5,140 nt of DNA from Vulgatibacter sp035565615. Lineage in GTDB: Bacteria; Myxococcota; Myxococcia; Myxococcales; Vulgatibacteraceae. Shown one piece after another: positions 4,800-5,140 of this stretch. The notes below the pieces were generated by a model that saw only the letters and a list, made by a program, of their open reading frames with translations, searched no databases and had not been told where the DNA came from. Position 1 is the first letter of the stretch. Every line of letters begins with the position of its first letter. The position numbers and the translations under genes are program-made. Where the stretch lies: contig DATMSB010000159.1 in the NCBI GenBank assembly GCA_035565615.1, forward strand, positions 1 through 5,140. Direction: 5' to 3'.

Positions 4800-5140
4800 T
4801 CACCGCGCGCGGGCGAGGGGCGACGGGGCGTCGGCGTAGCGCTTCGAGGTCGCCGCCTTTCGCACCGCCCGGAACGCGTCGGGCACCGACTTGCGGTTCG
4901 TCCTCTCGATGATCCACCGGGGGAGCTTGCCGCCCGGATCGACGTGGAGGCGGTAGGTGGCCCGGGTGGCTCTGCCGCCGTTCGTCGGCACCAGGGTCCA
5001 CGACCCGTCGTTAACCGACACCCGCACCACGCCCTTCTTCTTCGGGGGCGCCAGCTCGTTCGCGGGCTTCCATTCGGTGGAGAGCACGCCGTCGGGCCCC
5101 TCCGAGAGCTTGATCTCCACGCAGTAGTCCCTGCGGCTGG
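4800..5140 (-). CDS. START-domain (SRPBCC superfamily) lipid-binding-type protein, C-terminal part
   Basis: The last 112 residues are visible, and the gene continues past the right edge. The frame is open to the edge (SRRDYCVEIKLSE and on), so the GTG at 5120 is an internal valine codon and not the start. The visible part reads as the second half of a START/SRPBCC fold: strands RDYCVEIKL, then the turn containing EWKP, then KKGVVRVSVNDGSWTL, then RATRATYRLHVDPGG. The long C-terminal helix starting at LPRWIIERTNRKSVPDAFR closes the hydrophobic ligand pocket in this family. A short basic tail follows and ends at TGA (4802-4800). START proteins bind lipids or other hydrophobic ligands; the ligand here cannot be read from the sequence. 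Similar proteins are frequent in myxobacteria. A signal peptide, if any, would lie outside the window. Confidence 0.82.
   Translation of the reverse strand, partial: SRRDYCVEIKLSEGPDGVLSTEWKPANELAPPKKKGVVRVSVNDGSWTLVPTNGGRATRATYRLHVDPGGKLPRWIIERTNRKSVPDAFRAVRKAATSKRYADAPSPLARAR

Overview
The window is high-GC DNA whose codons mostly end in G or C. It comes from a chromosome-type locus, most probably of a myxobacterium or a related former deltaproteobacterium. That assignment is an inference. It rests on base composition, on a lipoprotein with the Ig-like pattern that is very common in Myxococcota, on a START-domain protein, and on a small protein resembling the GYF_2 type. No rRNA, tRNA, insertion sequence or CRISPR array was seen.

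Layout from left to right. Positions 1-198 hold the 5' end of a minus-strand lipoprotein gene that runs off the left edge. Positions 199-655 are intergenic, with a convincing minus-strand intrinsic terminator at 593-628 and a lower-GC stretch around 300-420 that may carry the lipoprotein promoter. Positions 656-3723 carry the lower-glycolysis cluster gap-pgk-tpiA, all on the minus strand and transcribed from right to left. It encodes glyceraldehyde-3-phosphate dehydrogenase, phosphoglycerate kinase and triosephosphate isomerase. A sigma70-type promoter (TTGACC, 17 nt, TATGAA) lies 74-102 bases upstream of the gap start. Positions 3724-4104 are the divergent intergenic region between gap and a 68-residue plus-strand protein of unknown function (4105-4311). 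Next come a 92-residue tail-anchored, GYF_2-like small protein on the plus strand (4458-4736) and, convergent with it, the 3' end of a START-domain gene on the minus strand (4800-5140) that runs off the right edge.

The three enzymes catalyse consecutive steps. TpiA interconverts the triose phosphates, Gap oxidises and phosphorylates glyceraldehyde-3-phosphate, and Pgk makes ATP from 1,3-bisphosphoglycerate. All three look complete and have their catalytic residues. pgk and tpiA overlap by ATGA, which suggests translational coupling. gap and pgk are separated by 117 nt that fold into three successive GC-rich stem-loops without U-tracts, a layout that suggests control of transcript processing or stability rather than termination.

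No clearly new multi-gene system is visible. The points most worth a second look are the structured gap-pgk spacer, the inverted repeat inside the gap promoter, the hairpin with a GNRA loop between gap and the divergent small gene, and the two small plus-strand proteins.
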